Of a stretch of 64,000 nucleotides of DNA, positions 8,277 to 17,406 are shown one piece after another. The DNA comes from Lutibacter sp. (GTDB taxonomy: Bacteria > Bacteroidota > Bacteroidia > Flavobacteriales > Flavobacteriaceae): positions 62,001 through 126,000 of the forward strand of contig NVWM01000027.1 of NCBI GenBank assembly GCA_002733665.1. Direction: 5' to 3'. How positions within the stretch are numbered: position 1 is the stretch's first letter; each line of letters starts with the position of its first letter. A program made the position numbers and the translations under genes. The notes under the pieces were generated by a model that was not told the DNA's origin, ran no database searches, and saw only the letters and a program-made list of their open reading frames with translations.

Positions 8277-8747
8277 TTAATTCTTCACAACAATCGGTAA
8301 AGTAAACTCTGTAGTAACAGGCATTCCCCTCTTAATTGCTGGTTTTAGCAAAGGTAAATTGCTAATTCCACTTGCAATTAAACTATCTAATTTTGGAATT
8401 TGATCTTTGATGAATCTAGAAGATTGTAAATCCGACAAGCTTGTTTTTCCAGTTTTATCAATATTAATTTTGACTAAAATTGTGTCGTTAATTATATCAG
8501 AAGTTACAATTTCGTAATCTGACAAGGATGCATAAATATGTTCAGAGAGTTTTATTTGCGAACAAATTTTCTGCTTTTCTTGTGAAGGAATGCTATCACA
8601 ACTAGGAAACAACGGGAAAACATCTACAGAATTGTAATCAACAATTGTATCTATAACAACTGTTGGTGTAAATTCTTTCTTTTTAAAAAACTCACAAGAA
8701 GTCAATAAAAAAACACAAAAAAGAACAATAATAGTACGCTGTAACAT
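8277..8747 (-). CDS. Lipoprotein with a divergent TonB-C-like region
   Basis: The start is placed at the ATG at 8747, which gives a lipoprotein signal MLQRTIIVLFCVFLLTSC. The longer frame from 8897 would bury this signal. The mature 156-residue protein is predicted to sit in an envelope membrane, facing the periplasm. The second half (VKINIDKTGKTSLSDL, later LPLLKPAIKRGMPVTTEFTLPI) follows the pattern of TonB C-terminal-like domains in Bacteroidota. The next gene downstream in sequence (9032-9490) has the same pattern more clearly. No TonB transmembrane anchor or proline-rich spacer is present, so it is unlikely to be a working energy transducer. Confidence 0.6.
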   Translation of the reverse strand: MLQRTIIVLFCVFLLTSCEFFKKKEFTPTVVIDTIVDYNSVDVFPLFPSCDSIPSQEKQKICSQIKLSEHIYASLSDYEIVTSDIINDTILVKINIDKTGKTSLSDLQSSRFIKDQIPKLDSLIASGISNLPLLKPAIKRGMPVTTEFTLPIVVKN

Positions 8748-9031
8748 CTGTTTTAATTGATGACTGAAAAGTACAACATTTTCTTTTATACCAATTATAA
8801 TTTTAAATATTGTATTAAAAAAATGAATTGTTTTAGAATTAGTTAAGGCGAAAAATATAAGCATAGCCTCAGTTACGGTTCTATTTTTAAACGACAAGTA
8901 ATCTCTAAAAGAAACAATTTTTATGCGATATTTGAAAGTGTGATTGGTATTAATCTACAATCTCGCCTTCTAAAAAGTATTCTCTTTTAATTTCATTGAT
9001 GCGCTGCTTTACAAAAGTGGTAGTTTTTTAA

Positions 9032-9490
9032 TTATTCTACCCTAAAACCTATTGGTAACATATATGTTACATTGACATTTCTACCATCTTGAACTCCGGG
9101 AATCATTTTAGGCAGCTTATTCACGACCCTTCTCGCTTCCTTCTCTAACTTTTTATGAGGTGCGCTAACGCGCATAATTTTGACTTTCCCAGTTTTCATG
9201 ATTTTAAACTGTACATATATCTTTTGCTTTCCTATTAAGCCAATATTACGTGCTTTTTTGGTGTTAAATGTTGATGCAACATGCTTCTTTATTTTAAGAT
9301 TCATACAATCCCTTAAGAGACGATTATCCTCACCTTTACATCCAGGATAAACAGGAACTTTTTCTATTATTGCAAATGCAATATCATCACTATTTTCATC
9401 TACTACTTCTACTTCTTGTCCAAAACTGGACATAGAAAAAAAGAAAAAACCAACACATAAGGTTAAAATCAATTTATATTTTTTAGTCAT
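9032..9490 (-). CDS. Secreted TonB C-terminal-domain protein
   Basis: This 152-residue protein has a signal peptide (MTKKYKLILTLCVGFFFFSMSSFGQ). The mature part follows the TonB-C pattern common in Bacteroidota: IEKVPVYPGCKGEDNRLLRDC near the N-terminus, VQFKIMKTGKVKIMRV in the middle, and KLPKMIPGVQDGRNVNVTYM with LPIGFRVE at the end. TonB-C domains touch TonB-dependent outer-membrane receptors, but this protein has no membrane anchor and so is probably a periplasmic relative. The pair 8277-8747 and 9032-9490 lies on one strand about 280 bp apart; that space contains no recognisable gene. Confidence 0.7.
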   Translation of the reverse strand: MTKKYKLILTLCVGFFFFSMSSFGQEVEVVDENSDDIAFAIIEKVPVYPGCKGEDNRLLRDCMNLKIKKHVASTFNTKKARNIGLIGKQKIYVQFKIMKTGKVKIMRVSAPHKKLEKEARRVVNKLPKMIPGVQDGRNVNVTYMLPIGFRVE

Positions 9491-9599
9491 CTAATATTTA
9501 TTTTAATGAACATTAAAAATACATTTTCCACATAAATAAATCGCACTTAAGAAGTTGTTATTTTTTAGCACAGTTATTGTTATATTGCAAACATTGCAT

Positions 9600-9675
9600 C
9601 ATTCTAAATTTATTTCAGAATCTCATTGCTCTTAAAAAGCAAATTAATGTGATGCTGAAACAAGTTCAGCTTGAC
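9600..9675. repeat. Two dispersed repeats of the CATTCT / GATGCTGAAAC type
   Basis: The first unit is an imperfect one, CATTCTAAATTTATTTCAGA (from 9600). The second is a hairpin unit, GATGCTGAAACAAGTTCAGC (9651-9670, ending TTGAC at 9675). They lie just upstream of the DUF456 gene. Confidence 0.6.
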
Positions 9676-9698
9676 GAAAACAAAAACAGATATAACAC

Positions 9699-10199
9699 AT
9701 GGATATTTTCTTACTTTTTTTAGGCTTCTTTTTCATATTACTCGGAATTATAGGCTCCTTTTTACCCGTTCTTCCAGGACCTTTAACAGGATGGATTGGA
9801 CTACTCCTATTACATTTTACCAAAGTAATACCTATGGATTGGACATTTCTCGGAATAACTTTAGGAGTTGCAATTCTTATTTGGGGACTCGATTACGTCA
9901 TTCCTGCTTGGGGAACTAAAAAATTTGGAGGAAGCAAATACGGAATTTGGGGAACTGTCTTTGGATTGATTATCGGAATTTTATTTTTAGGACCTCTCGG
10001 AATTATTGTTGGCCCTTTTGCAGGAGCATTTATTGGAGAAATGATTCACGATAGTACAGACAGCTCAAGAGCCGTAAAAGCAGCATTTGGTTCATTTATA
10101 GGATTTATGCTTTCAACGGGATTAAAATTCTTGATTAGTATCATTTTTTTAAGGTTGTACTTCTCTAAATTCTTGGAATATAAGCACCTTTTCTTTTAA
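9699..10199 (+). CDS. DUF456 family membrane protein
   Basis: The protein has 166 residues and about four hydrophobic segments. The opening MDIFLLFLGFFFILLGIIGS followed by FLPVLPGPLTGWIGLLLL is the signature of the DUF456 family. A glycine-rich stretch (GTVFGLIIGILFLGPLGIIV followed by GPFAGAFIGEMI) is also typical. The role of this family is unknown. The first ATG in the frame is used; an overlapping frame starting at 9671 has no family features and is discarded. The C-terminal tail (FLRLYFSKFLEYKHLFF) looks less conserved. Confidence 0.85.
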   Translation: MDIFLLFLGFFFILLGIIGSFLPVLPGPLTGWIGLLLLHFTKVIPMDWTFLGITLGVAILIWGLDYVIPAWGTKKFGGSKYGIWGTVFGLIIGILFLGPLGIIVGPFAGAFIGEMIHDSTDSSRAVKAAFGSFIGFMLSTGLKFLISIIFLRLYFSKFLEYKHLFF

Positions 10200-10205
10200 T
10201 CTTAA

Positions 10206-10318
10206 TCATTTCGAAATGAGCATAGCGATTGAGAAATCGCATCATATTGCTCAAAGAATCTACATCGTAGTAGTACGTGATTCTCAGGATGAGATTTCTC
10301 ACATTCGTTCGAAATGAC
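10206..10318. repeat. Long imperfect inverted repeat
   Basis: TCATTTCGAAATGAG (from 10206) with GAGAAATCGC, and its inverted counterpart GAGATTTCTCACATTC followed by GTTCGAAATGAC (to 10318), can form a long hairpin. It lies after the DUF456 gene and probably belongs to the dispersed GTCATT-type repeats. Confidence 0.6.
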
Positions 10319-10362
10319 AAAACAAAATAATCTATACTTACTTTAAAGAAACTGTCTTAAAA

Positions 10363-10462
10363 CAAAAAAAGCGTCCCGAAGTTCGGGAAGCTTTCCATTG
10401 GTTAATTAAAACCTTTTGACGTCTCAACAACGTCAAAACAACACAACTCTACATTTTCATGC
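10363..10462 (-). ncRNA. Candidate small RNA of about 100 nt, divergent from lysS
   Basis: On the minus strand a -7 element TATTTTTG (10476-10469) is followed by about 100 nt with two strong hairpins. One is TTTTGACGT/ACGTCAAAA (10438-10414). The other is a terminator, TCCCGAACTTCGGGA within 10392-10370, ending in a run of seven T residues (10370-10364). No protein of useful length is encoded; the first ATG reads only MKM then stop. It is not recognised as 6S, tmRNA or SRP RNA. Whether it is transcribed is inference. Confidence 0.45.
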
Positions 10463-10546
10463 AGACTACAAAAATACATTTTTTTTCTATCACTTCTCTT
10501 TTTTTGAATTCTTTTTTATAGCGTCTAATTATTTCCTAATTGATTG

Positions 10547-10554
10547 TATCTTTG
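10547..10554 (+). promoter_or_regulatory. Bacteroidota -7 element for lysS
   Basis: TATCTTTG matches TAnnTTTG and lies 40 bp before the lysS ATG. The -33 box is not evident. Confidence 0.5.
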
Positions 10555-10594
10555 CTTTTTGATTTAAATCAAATCCATTTATAAAAATTTTAGA

Positions 10595-12292
10595 ATGCAA
10601 TTATCAGAATTAGAAATCGTTAGAAGGCAATCATTAGAAAAACTTCGTGAATTAGGTATCAACCCTTATCCTGCTGCACAGTTTGAAACAACTGCAACAG
10701 TTAAAGAAATTACCGAAAAATTCGATACTTATAATGGAAAAGAAGTAGTTCTTGCTGGACGAATTATGAGTCGAAGAATTATGGGAAAAGCTTCGTTTGC
10801 AGAGTTAAAAGATAGTTCTGGACGTATGCAAATCTATATCAATCGTGATGAAATTTGCCCTACAGAAGATAAAGTCTTGTACAATACTGTATTCAAAAAA
10901 TTGATGGATATGGGAGATATAATTGGTATAAAAGGAACGGTTTTTAAAACACAAGTTGGAGAAACATCGGTAAAAGTAAAAGAATTGACATTACTTTCAA
11001 AATCTCTAAAACCTTTACCTGTTGTAAAGACGGATGCTGACGGAAATGTACACGATGGTTTTACAGATGCTGAAACTCGTTACCGTCAACGTTATGTTGA
11101 TTTGATTGTAAACGATCATGTAAAAGAAACTTTTATAAAACGAACAAAAATAACCAATACAATTCGCCAATTTTTTAACGAAAGAGAATATCTTGAAGTA
11201 GAAACTCCAATTTTACAACCTATTCCTGGAGGTGCTGCAGCGAGTCCGTTTATAACTCATCACAATGCTCTTAATATTCCATTGTACTTAAGAATTGCCA
11301 ATGAATTGTACTTAAAAAGATTAATTGTTGGAGGTTTTGATGCTGTATATGAATTTTCTAAAGATTTTAGAAATGAAGGAATGGACAGAACACACAATCC
11401 AGAATTTACAGTAATGGAACTGTATGTTGCTTATAAAGATTACAACTGGATGATGGACATGACTGAGCAATTATTAGAGCGAATTGCATTAGAATCTAAC
11501 AACAAGACAACGGTAACTTTTGGAGAGCATCAAATCAGTTTTAAAGCACCGTATGCTCGTGTCCCAATTTTAGAAGCAATTAAAAAACATACTGGTTTTG
11601 ATCTTAACGGAATGAATCAAAAAGAGTTAATTGAAGTTTGTCATAAATTAGATATCAATGCTGATGAAAGTATGGGTGTTGGAAAATTGATTGATGAAAT
11701 TTTTGGTGAAAAATGTGAGCACAACTACATTCAACCAACTTTTATTACTGATTATCCAAAAGAAATGAGTCCGTTATGTAAAGAACATCGTGATGACCCA
11801 AGATTAACAGAACGTTTTGAATTAATGGTTGCTGGTAAAGAATTGGCAAACGCATATTCTGAATTAAATGATCCGATCGACCAACGTGAACGTTTTGAAG
11901 AGCAAATGAAATTATCTGAAAAAGGTGATGATGAAGCCATGTTTATCGATCAAGATTTCTTACGAGCTTTAGAATACGGAATGCCTCCAACTTCTGGAAT
12001 TGGCATTGGAATTGACCGTTTGGTGATGTTTATGACCAATAATGCTTCTATTCAAGAAGTATTATTCTTTCCTCAAATGAAACCTGAGCGTAAGGCAGTA
12101 GCTATGAGTGATGAAGAAAAAGTAGTTTTTAATATTTTGAAATCAAATTCACCTATCGAATTAAACGAATTAAAATCACAAAGTGGTTTATCAAATAAAA
12201 AATGGGATAAGACCATTAAAGGTTTGACTAAAAACAAACTTGCAAAAGTTGATAAAACAGATAATGGTTTGTTTGTTTCTATTGTAGAATAA
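10595..12292 (+). CDS. lysS: Lysine--tRNA ligase, class II
   Basis: This 565-residue enzyme charges tRNA-Lys. The N-terminal OB-fold anticodon-binding domain occupies roughly residues 50-150 ([20 protein letters not shown]). The class II catalytic core follows, with motif 2 around [18 protein letters not shown] and motif 3 [12 protein letters not shown] near residue 470. After motif 3 there is a C-terminal extension of about 80 residues ([20 protein letters not shown]...) that seems to be an added helical domain, as in other Bacteroidota LysS proteins. The initiator ATG gives the expected [14 protein letters not shown]. Confidence 0.97.
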   Translation: MQLSELEIVRRQSLEKLRELGINPYPAAQFETTATVKEITEKFDTYNGKEVVLAGRIMSRRIMGKASFAELKDSSGRMQIYINRDEICPTEDKVLYNTVFKKLMDMGDIIGIKGTVFKTQVGETSVKVKELTLLSKSLKPLPVVKTDADGNVHDGFTDAETRYRQRYVDLIVNDHVKETFIKRTKITNTIRQFFNEREYLEVETPILQPIPGGAAASPFITHHNALNIPLYLRIANELYLKRLIVGGFDAVYEFSKDFRNEGMDRTHNPEFTVMELYVAYKDYNWMMDMTEQLLERIALESNNKTTVTFGEHQISFKAPYARVPILEAIKKHTGFDLNGMNQKELIEVCHKLDINADESMGVGKLIDEIFGEKCEHNYIQPTFITDYPKEMSPLCKEHRDDPRLTERFELMVAGKELANAYSELNDPIDQRERFEEQMKLSEKGDDEAMFIDQDFLRALEYGMPPTSGIGIGIDRLVMFMTNNASIQEVLFFPQMKPERKAVAMSDEEKVVFNILKSNSPIELNELKSQSGLSNKKWDKTIKGLTKNKLAKVDKTDNGLFVSIVE

Positions 12293-12325
12293 AGTTTTTA
12301 TACTTTATTAATCAGAGTAAAAAAA

Positions 12326-13492
12326 ATGAGAAAAGAATATTTTTATATTAAAATTATAGTATTTATTAGTTGTTTTTCAATAACTGTAAATGCACAAACC
12401 TATGATACTTTTTATGGGAGTATCGTTGACAATGTTTCTTCTACAAATATTCTAAATGACTTAACAACTTTTGAAGGTTTAGGAATAAAAGAAGTCGGAA
12501 CAACTGCATTAACCAATACTGAAAATTGGATTACTGCTCGTTATCAAAGTCTAGGATATAGTGATGTAGTGTTACAAGAGTTTACATATTCTGCCGGAAC
12601 AAGTAATAATATTATAGTTACAAAAATTGGTACTACATATCCTAATACGTTTCTTATTATAGATGCACATTATGATACCATTAACGGAACAGGAACTAAT
12701 GATAATGGTAGTGGTACTGTATTAATTTTAGAAATGGCTAGACTTCTAAAAGATGTTGATACAGAATATTCAATAAAATTTATACATTTTAGCGGTGAAG
12801 AAGATGGTCTTATTGGTAGTAATTATTATGTTGATAATACAGTTATTCCAAATGATTTAGACATACTATTAGTTTTTAATATTGATGAAGTTGGTGGTGT
12901 AAGTGGCATGACAAATGACACCATTGTTTGTGAGCAAGATGAAAGTAATCCTACAAGTAATAATGCTGCTTCTTCAACAGCAACAAATACTTTGGCTACG
13001 TGTATAGGCTTGTACTCAAACTTGAATACTGAAATTTCTAACGCCTACGCCTCAGATTATATACCTTTTGAAAATAATGGTGAGATTATTACTGGTATAT
13101 ATGAAAAAAATGAAACTCCACACGCACATACAGCAACTGATTTACTTGTAAACATGGATCCGAATTATGTATATGAAGTTACAAAAGGATCATTAGGCGC
13201 AGCATTACATTTTGCTGTAAGCTCTAGTTCGCTAAATGTTGCTCAAAACAATTTTGCGACGTTTAAATTATTTCCGAATCCAACTAACGGAATCTTAAAC
13301 TTATCTTTTGATACTACAAAGCTTAGTGATACATCAATACGTTTTTATGATCTATTAGGAAAACTGGTTTATGAAAAATCTAATCTGAATAATCACGAAT
13401 CTATTAATTTACAAACCTTAGAAAAAGGTGTTTATTTCGCTGTAATAACAAATGGAAATTCTAGAGTTACCAAAAAGGTTATTTTAAATTAA
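12326..13492 (+). CDS. Secreted M28-family metallopeptidase with type IX sorting domain
   Basis: This 388-residue protein starts with a signal peptide (to about VNAQTYD, residue 25). An M28 aminopeptidase-type zinc domain follows, with DAHYDT, the DNGSGT segment and the GEEDGLIGS motif; these supply zinc ligands and the catalytic glutamate in the family. The last 75 residues are a type IX secretion C-terminal domain (LFPNPTNGILNLSFD ... FYDLLGKLVYEKS ... LEKGVYFAVITNG). The product is therefore expected to pass the outer membrane by the GldKLMN system, encoded 9 kb away. It starts 33 bp after lysS and may be read through from it. Confidence 0.88.
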   Translation: MRKEYFYIKIIVFISCFSITVNAQTYDTFYGSIVDNVSSTNILNDLTTFEGLGIKEVGTTALTNTENWITARYQSLGYSDVVLQEFTYSAGTSNNIIVTKIGTTYPNTFLIIDAHYDTINGTGTNDNGSGTVLILEMARLLKDVDTEYSIKFIHFSGEEDGLIGSNYYVDNTVIPNDLDILLVFNIDEVGGVSGMTNDTIVCEQDESNPTSNNAASSTATNTLATCIGLYSNLNTEISNAYASDYIPFENNGEIITGIYEKNETPHAHTATDLLVNMDPNYVYEVTKGSLGAALHFAVSSSSLNVAQNNFATFKLFPNPTNGILNLSFDTTKLSDTSIRFYDLLGKLVYEKSNLNNHESINLQTLEKGVYFAVITNGNSRVTKKVILN

Positions 13493-13762
13493 AAAAAAAT
13501 GTCAATTTTATAGAACAGCTGACAGCTTGTTTGTTTATATAATTTAAATATCAATCGATTGTGATTGGCTAAAACCGTGTAAGAATCAGCTGGACAACAA
13601 CAATAAACAACTTAATGTATTACAGGTAATTAAAGTCTTTAAAATGTTAATAACCTCCCAAACTATTTTTTTTATAAGTATGTTTTTAATTAAAATAATC
13701 CTAATTTTGAAAAAAATTGTTATCTAAAAGTCAAATTTAAATTTTAAACCTATTTCTATTAT

Positions 13763-13770
13763 TATTTTTG
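13763..13770 (+). promoter_or_regulatory. Bacteroidota -7 element for the 13787 gene
   Basis: TATTTTTG lies 16 bp before the ATG at 13787. The rest of the 294-bp space from 13493 holds only AT-rich sequence and a short AGCTGACAGCT palindrome. Nothing else is recognised. Confidence 0.45.
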
Positions 13771-13786
13771 CTTTTATAAACGATTT

Positions 13787-14221
13787 ATGACACACAAAAA
13801 ATCCTTTAAGAGTCCCCTTATTATCTTAACATTTACATTGCTTTACTTAAATAGTTATTCTCAAAATATTCCAAATATTAAATATTTAGATAAAGAAACT
13901 ATTGACCAAGTTGAAGTTGACTACGACAATGATGGTGATATAGATATTATCGTTGCTGGAGTTCATGTTAAGAAAAACCAAGGAAGAGTATTTTTAGTTA
14001 AAAACAACGGAGTTGAATATGAAAAGCCAGAATATATTTTCTCTTATCCAAGCATTGGCTTTAAACAAGAAATTAAACTTATTCAAGATGACAATACAAC
14101 AAAGGTAATTATGACTGGCACTTCTCCTACTGGAAAGAAGGATGAATTTACCGCTACATTATATAAGGGAGAATTTCAAGGGCTATTAATTCCACCAATA
14201 TCTTCAGAACCAAAGAATTAA
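13787..14221 (+). CDS. Small secreted protein with one FG-GAP/VCBS-like calcium loop
   Basis: The product has 144 residues with a signal peptide (hydrophobic to about YLNSYSQ, residue 26). The stretch VEVDYDNDGDIDIIVAGVHV is a single FG-GAP/VCBS-like repeat with a DxDxDGDxD calcium loop, followed by a beta-rich segment ending YKGEFQGLLIPP. Full beta-propellers of this type have about seven repeats, so this protein can only carry one blade. The function is unknown. Confidence 0.6.
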   Translation: MTHKKSFKSPLIILTFTLLYLNSYSQNIPNIKYLDKETIDQVEVDYDNDGDIDIIVAGVHVKKNQGRVFLVKNNGVEYEKPEYIFSYPSIGFKQEIKLIQDDNTTKVIMTGTSPTGKKDEFTATLYKGEFQGLLIPPISSEPKN

Positions 14222-14236
14222 CAATATATATTAACA

Positions 14237-14267
14237 AAAAAATGCTCCGAAATTCGGAGCATTTTTT
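14237..14267. terminator. Bidirectional terminator between convergent genes
   Basis: The stem AATGCTCCGA (14241-14250) / TCGGAGCATT (14254-14263) has a 3-nt loop. It is flanked by A-tract and T-tract, so it works in both directions between the genes at 13787 (+) and 14303 (-). Confidence 0.85.
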
Positions 14268-14302
14268 GTTTACTGGTCATGACAATAGGAAATCTCACTT
14301 AC

Positions 14303-15955
14303 CTACAATCCTAATGCTTTTACTCCTTGTTCAAAAACAACATCTACAGGAATATTTGCAGCACCTAGCCTATCTAAATCTGCTTGTAATTCTTTAGAAA
14401 TCACTCCTTTCTCGGCAACCAACTTTGCTACTCCATCATAATCACCATCTCCTTGTAATTTTAAAATCAAACTTGACAAATCTTTCATTGCAGTTTCCAT
14501 TTTATCAAAATTAACTTTAAAAGTTCCATCTTCACTTCTTGTAAATGCTCCTTTTTCTTTAAAGAAATTGAAACGAATCATATTCGCTTTTCCGTGCGCA
14601 GAAGATGCTCCAAAACGAACAGAACGGAAAATACCAGCCATAAACGTTACCATATTATCTTTAAAGTCGTCCGTTAATTCACCTTTGTTTGTTAACTGTT
14701 GTATCATATACAATCCTAAAATATCTGCTTTTCCTTCTTCCAAAGCACTTGAGTGCTCTTTTAATGCACTCCTAACAGTTCCTTTACCATCAAGCGTGTT
14801 TTTTATTCCAAGTCCGTGTGCAACTTCATGGAACATTGTATTGGCAAAAAATGCATCAAACGTAATATGTTTGCGTTGACTTTTATCAATTAACACATCA
14901 GAAATAGGAACTAAAATTTTGTCAAACTTTGCTCTCATCGCGTTTTTTAATTGTAATCTTCTTGTTCCTTTTTGTAATTGCACTTCTTCATCATTTGGTA
15001 AATTAATTGCAATTGTTTTACTTCCTGAGTTACAATCTCCTGCATAAAAGACTACATCATAAGCATTTAAATCAGAATCTGTTCCAGGAACTTCTTGCTT
15101 GTATTTTTCGTCAACTGGCAATCCTTTTTGCAATTCAGGTAAGTACGCACTAAATTTTGCCAACTTTGCACTCCATGCTTGATCTTTAATCAATACATAC
15201 CCTTCATGCGATGCTTTATTACCATATATATGGTCTTCGTATGTTTCAATTGGACCAATAACGATGTCTAATGTATTCGTTTTCATGTCCATCCAAGCCA
15301 AATCACTTGGTTGATAATTATCATCCAACAATGCTTTTGAACGTAACTCTAAATACTTTTTAAGTCCAGCATTGTCAGCTAATTTTGAAGCTTCTAATAA
15401 CAAATTAGAAACTTCTATCATCTCTTCTCCAAATTGTTTGTGATACGGAATTGCATATAATTTTCCGTTTTCATCTCTTCTTACAAAAGTGTAGATACTT
15501 CCTTTGTTTTCAAAATCAGATTTCTCAAACTCCTCCTTTGTCATATCTTTCGGATAGTAGTTTGCACCTAAAGGCTTATCAGAAAAACCTTCCATAAAAG
15601 ATTTATTTCCGTTTAATCTATCCCAAGGACCATAATTTATCTCTACAAATCTCTTTGTATCAGCATCAGAAATAGAATTTAATAATGCGTCTTTATCTCC
15701 GTAAGATTCGTACCAAAAAAAGTCATTCATCTTGTCTGCTGCTTTTATTAAAATCGGCAACATTTTACGCTCGTTCTCTGTAAGTTTACCAACATCCGCA
15801 GTTAATTTTACAGTTACGTACTTGTTCAAATTTTTTGTCATTTCTGATGGGTTTTTCTCAACAGTTATTTGCTGTATAGGCTCTCTTGTTTCATCTTTTG
15901 GTTTACACGAAAATATGATTGTTGATAGCATTAAAAAAACGATTACTTTCTTCAT
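14303..15955 (-). CDS. M49-like zinc dipeptidyl-peptidase, lipoprotein
   Basis: This 550-residue protein begins with a lipoprotein signal ending STIIFSC (Cys17). The zinc site is HEVAH at residues 376-380, with the downstream EEGKAD at 406-411. That is the arrangement of the dipeptidyl-peptidase III (M49) clan, but with a five-residue HExxH rather than the six-residue HExxxH of classical DPP III. Bacteroidota homologues are usually annotated as M49-family peptidases or Zn-dependent hydrolases. It is expected to release dipeptides in the periplasm or at the membrane. It is transcribed alone and ends at the shared terminator. Confidence 0.8.
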   Translation of the reverse strand: MKKVIVFLMLSTIIFSCKPKDETREPIQQITVEKNPSEMTKNLNKYVTVKLTADVGKLTENERKMLPILIKAADKMNDFFWYESYGDKDALLNSISDADTKRFVEINYGPWDRLNGNKSFMEGFSDKPLGANYYPKDMTKEEFEKSDFENKGSIYTFVRRDENGKLYAIPYHKQFGEEMIEVSNLLLEASKLADNAGLKKYLELRSKALLDDNYQPSDLAWMDMKTNTLDIVIGPIETYEDHIYGNKASHEGYVLIKDQAWSAKLAKFSAYLPELQKGLPVDEKYKQEVPGTDSDLNAYDVVFYAGDCNSGSKTIAINLPNDEEVQLQKGTRRLQLKNAMRAKFDKILVPISDVLIDKSQRKHITFDAFFANTMFHEVAHGLGIKNTLDGKGTVRSALKEHSSALEEGKADILGLYMIQQLTNKGELTDDFKDNMVTFMAGIFRSVRFGASSAHGKANMIRFNFFKEKGAFTRSEDGTFKVNFDKMETAMKDLSSLILKLQGDGDYDGVAKLVAEKGVISKELQADLDRLGAANIPVDVVFEQGVKALGL

Positions 15956-15983
15956 TGTATTAATATTTTGTTAAAATGAATTT

Positions 15984-15991
15984 CAAAGTTA
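15984..15991 (-). promoter_or_regulatory. Bacteroidota -7 element for the M49-like gene
   Basis: Minus-strand TAACTTTG (15991-15984) lies 28 bp before the ATG at 15955, a good match to TAnnTTTG. Confidence 0.5.
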
Positions 15992-16048
15992 AACCTTTTA
16001 CATCTTTTTTGGTCATAGATGTGTAATAAATTTTAAAACCAATTAAAA

Positions 16049-16516
16049 ATGAGAAAATTAGCATTTGTTTTGATTGCATTAATGACAATCAGCACACAAG
16101 CACAAGAAAAGGAAAGAAAGCATCATGATGGTGAAAGGCAACAATTCATGAAAGATTTAACTCCAGAAGAGGCTGCAACATTGAGAACTAAAAAAATGAC
16201 CTTGCATTTAGACTTAACTGAATCTCAACAAGTCGAAATCAAGAAAGTAAATCTTGAAATGGCAAAAGAGCGAAGTCTTAAAAGAGAGGAGCGTAAGAAA
16301 AAAATGGGACAAGAAAAAACGAAACCTTCAAAAGAAGAACGTTTAAAAATGATGAATAGCCATTTGGACAAGCAAATCGAAACGAAAAAGAAGATGAAAG
16401 AGATTTTAAACGAACAACAATACGAAAAGTGGGAAAAAAGTCGTGTGCATAAAGGTCGTAATTCGAAAAAACAAGGTAAACGAGAAGGTATGAATCGTAA
16501 AGTAAGGCGCCAATAA
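16049..16516 (+). CDS. Small periplasmic Spy/CpxP-like protein
   Basis: This 155-residue protein has a signal peptide (MRKLAFVLIALMTISTQAQ), then a very basic, charged alpha-helical body. DLTESQQVEIKKVNLEM and LNEQQYEKWEK resemble the LTxxQ motifs of Spy/CpxP proteins, which bind unfolded or metal-damaged periplasmic proteins. The arrangement of an early DLTPEEAATLRTKK helix and a late EQQYEKWEK helix suits that family. The similarity is short, so the assignment is tentative. It is divergent from the M49-like gene. Confidence 0.6.
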   Translation: MRKLAFVLIALMTISTQAQEKERKHHDGERQQFMKDLTPEEAATLRTKKMTLHLDLTESQQVEIKKVNLEMAKERSLKREERKKKMGQEKTKPSKEERLKMMNSHLDKQIETKKKMKEILNEQQYEKWEKSRVHKGRNSKKQGKREGMNRKVRRQ

Positions 16517-16524
16517 TACTCATT

Positions 16525-16591
16525 GTCATTCTGAGTGAAACGAAGAATCTTTATTTATTAAATACAGATTCTCGACTTTAGTCAGAATGAC
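16525..16591. repeat. Inverted pair of GTCATTCTGAGTG-type repeats
   Basis: GTCATTCTGAGTGAAACGAA (from 16525) and its inverted partner AGATTCTCGACTTTAGTCAG (from 16566, ending at 16591) make a hairpin between convergent genes. It may act as a terminator, but it has no clean T-run. Confidence 0.8.
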
Positions 16592-16601
16592 ATTTCTTAA
16601 C

Positions 16602-17399
16602 TTAATCTTTATCCAACCTTGTTAAATATAATTTTTGACCAACAGAAATATTAGTTGTTTCAAGACCGTTTATTTTCTTTAAATCAACAACTGATACTTT
16701 ATATTTTCGAGAAATAGAATACAATGTATCTCCTTTTCTTACCGTATGAGAATCAGTAGCTTTCGTTTTAATTTCATCAACCGATTTTCCTAAAGCCTTC
16801 GCGTCATATTCATATAACTTATAGTCTTCAATAATTTTTATTAATTTGTTTGGATATTTCTTATCAGTTGCATATCCCGCCTTTTGAAGTCCTCTTGCCC
16901 AACCTTTATAGTTTGTTATCTTTAAACGAAATAAATCCATATAACGTTTACGACCATATAAAAAAAGCGAGTGATCTCTAAACGAATAAACAGGATGTTT
17001 ATAAACTCTAAAACATTCTCCTTTTTCATCATCGTCATGATAGGTTTTCCCGCCTTTCCAATTTTTATGGCATTTTATCCCAAAATGATTGTTTGATTTT
17101 AATGTCAATTCACTATTTCCACTACTTGATTCTAAAATTCCTTGAGCCAGTGTAATACTTGCTGGAATTTGATACTTCTTCATCTCCTCTATTGCAATAT
17201 CACTATACTGCTCAATATAGGCTAACTTTACATCACCGTTTGATGATTTTTTAATTTTAGCCGGAATTTCTATTGGAGTTTCTTCAACAATAACTATTTC
17301 CTTTTTAGGAGTTTTTTTAGTAGTTACAACTTTCTTTTTTGAGCCACAACTCATCATAAAAATGGAAACTAATAAAATTGTACTAATTTTCTTCATCAA
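16602..17399 (-). CDS. Glucosaminidase (GH73-like) plus LysM lipoprotein
   Basis: This 265-residue protein has a lipoprotein signal ending FMMSCGSKKK. Residues about 70-190 form an N-acetylglucosaminidase domain of the FlgJ/LytG type: ITLAQGILESSSGNSEL (catalytic Glu region), SNNHFGIKCH, and WARGLQKAGYATDKKYPNKL. A C-terminal LysM repeat (HTVRKGDTLYSISRKY ... VGQKLYL) binds peptidoglycan. It should trim cell-wall glycan strands. The start 7 bp after the PLP-enzyme gene indicates an operon with the ABC-F and PLP genes upstream. Confidence 0.9.
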   Translation of the reverse strand: MMKKISTILLVSIFMMSCGSKKKVVTTKKTPKKEIVIVEETPIEIPAKIKKSSNGDVKLAYIEQYSDIAIEEMKKYQIPASITLAQGILESSSGNSELTLKSNNHFGIKCHKNWKGGKTYHDDDEKGECFRVYKHPVYSFRDHSLFLYGRKRYMDLFRLKITNYKGWARGLQKAGYATDKKYPNKLIKIIEDYKLYEYDAKALGKSVDEIKTKATDSHTVRKGDTLYSISRKYKVSVVDLKKINGLETTNISVGQKLYLTRLDKD

Positions 17400-17406
17400 T
17401 GTATTC

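Noticed and set aside
8093-8305. 70-codon plus-strand frame after obgE
   Set aside because: It consists almost wholly of translated repeat units (VIPARAGIS-type peptide from the GTCATTCCTGCG repeat).
8747-8897. Longer start for the 8277 lipoprotein gene
   Set aside because: It would place about 50 residues before the lipoprotein signal; the ATG at 8747 gives a clean signal ending LLTSC.
9671-9919. Frame starting MTKTKTD upstream of DUF456
   Set aside because: It overlaps the DUF456 gene in another frame and has no family features.
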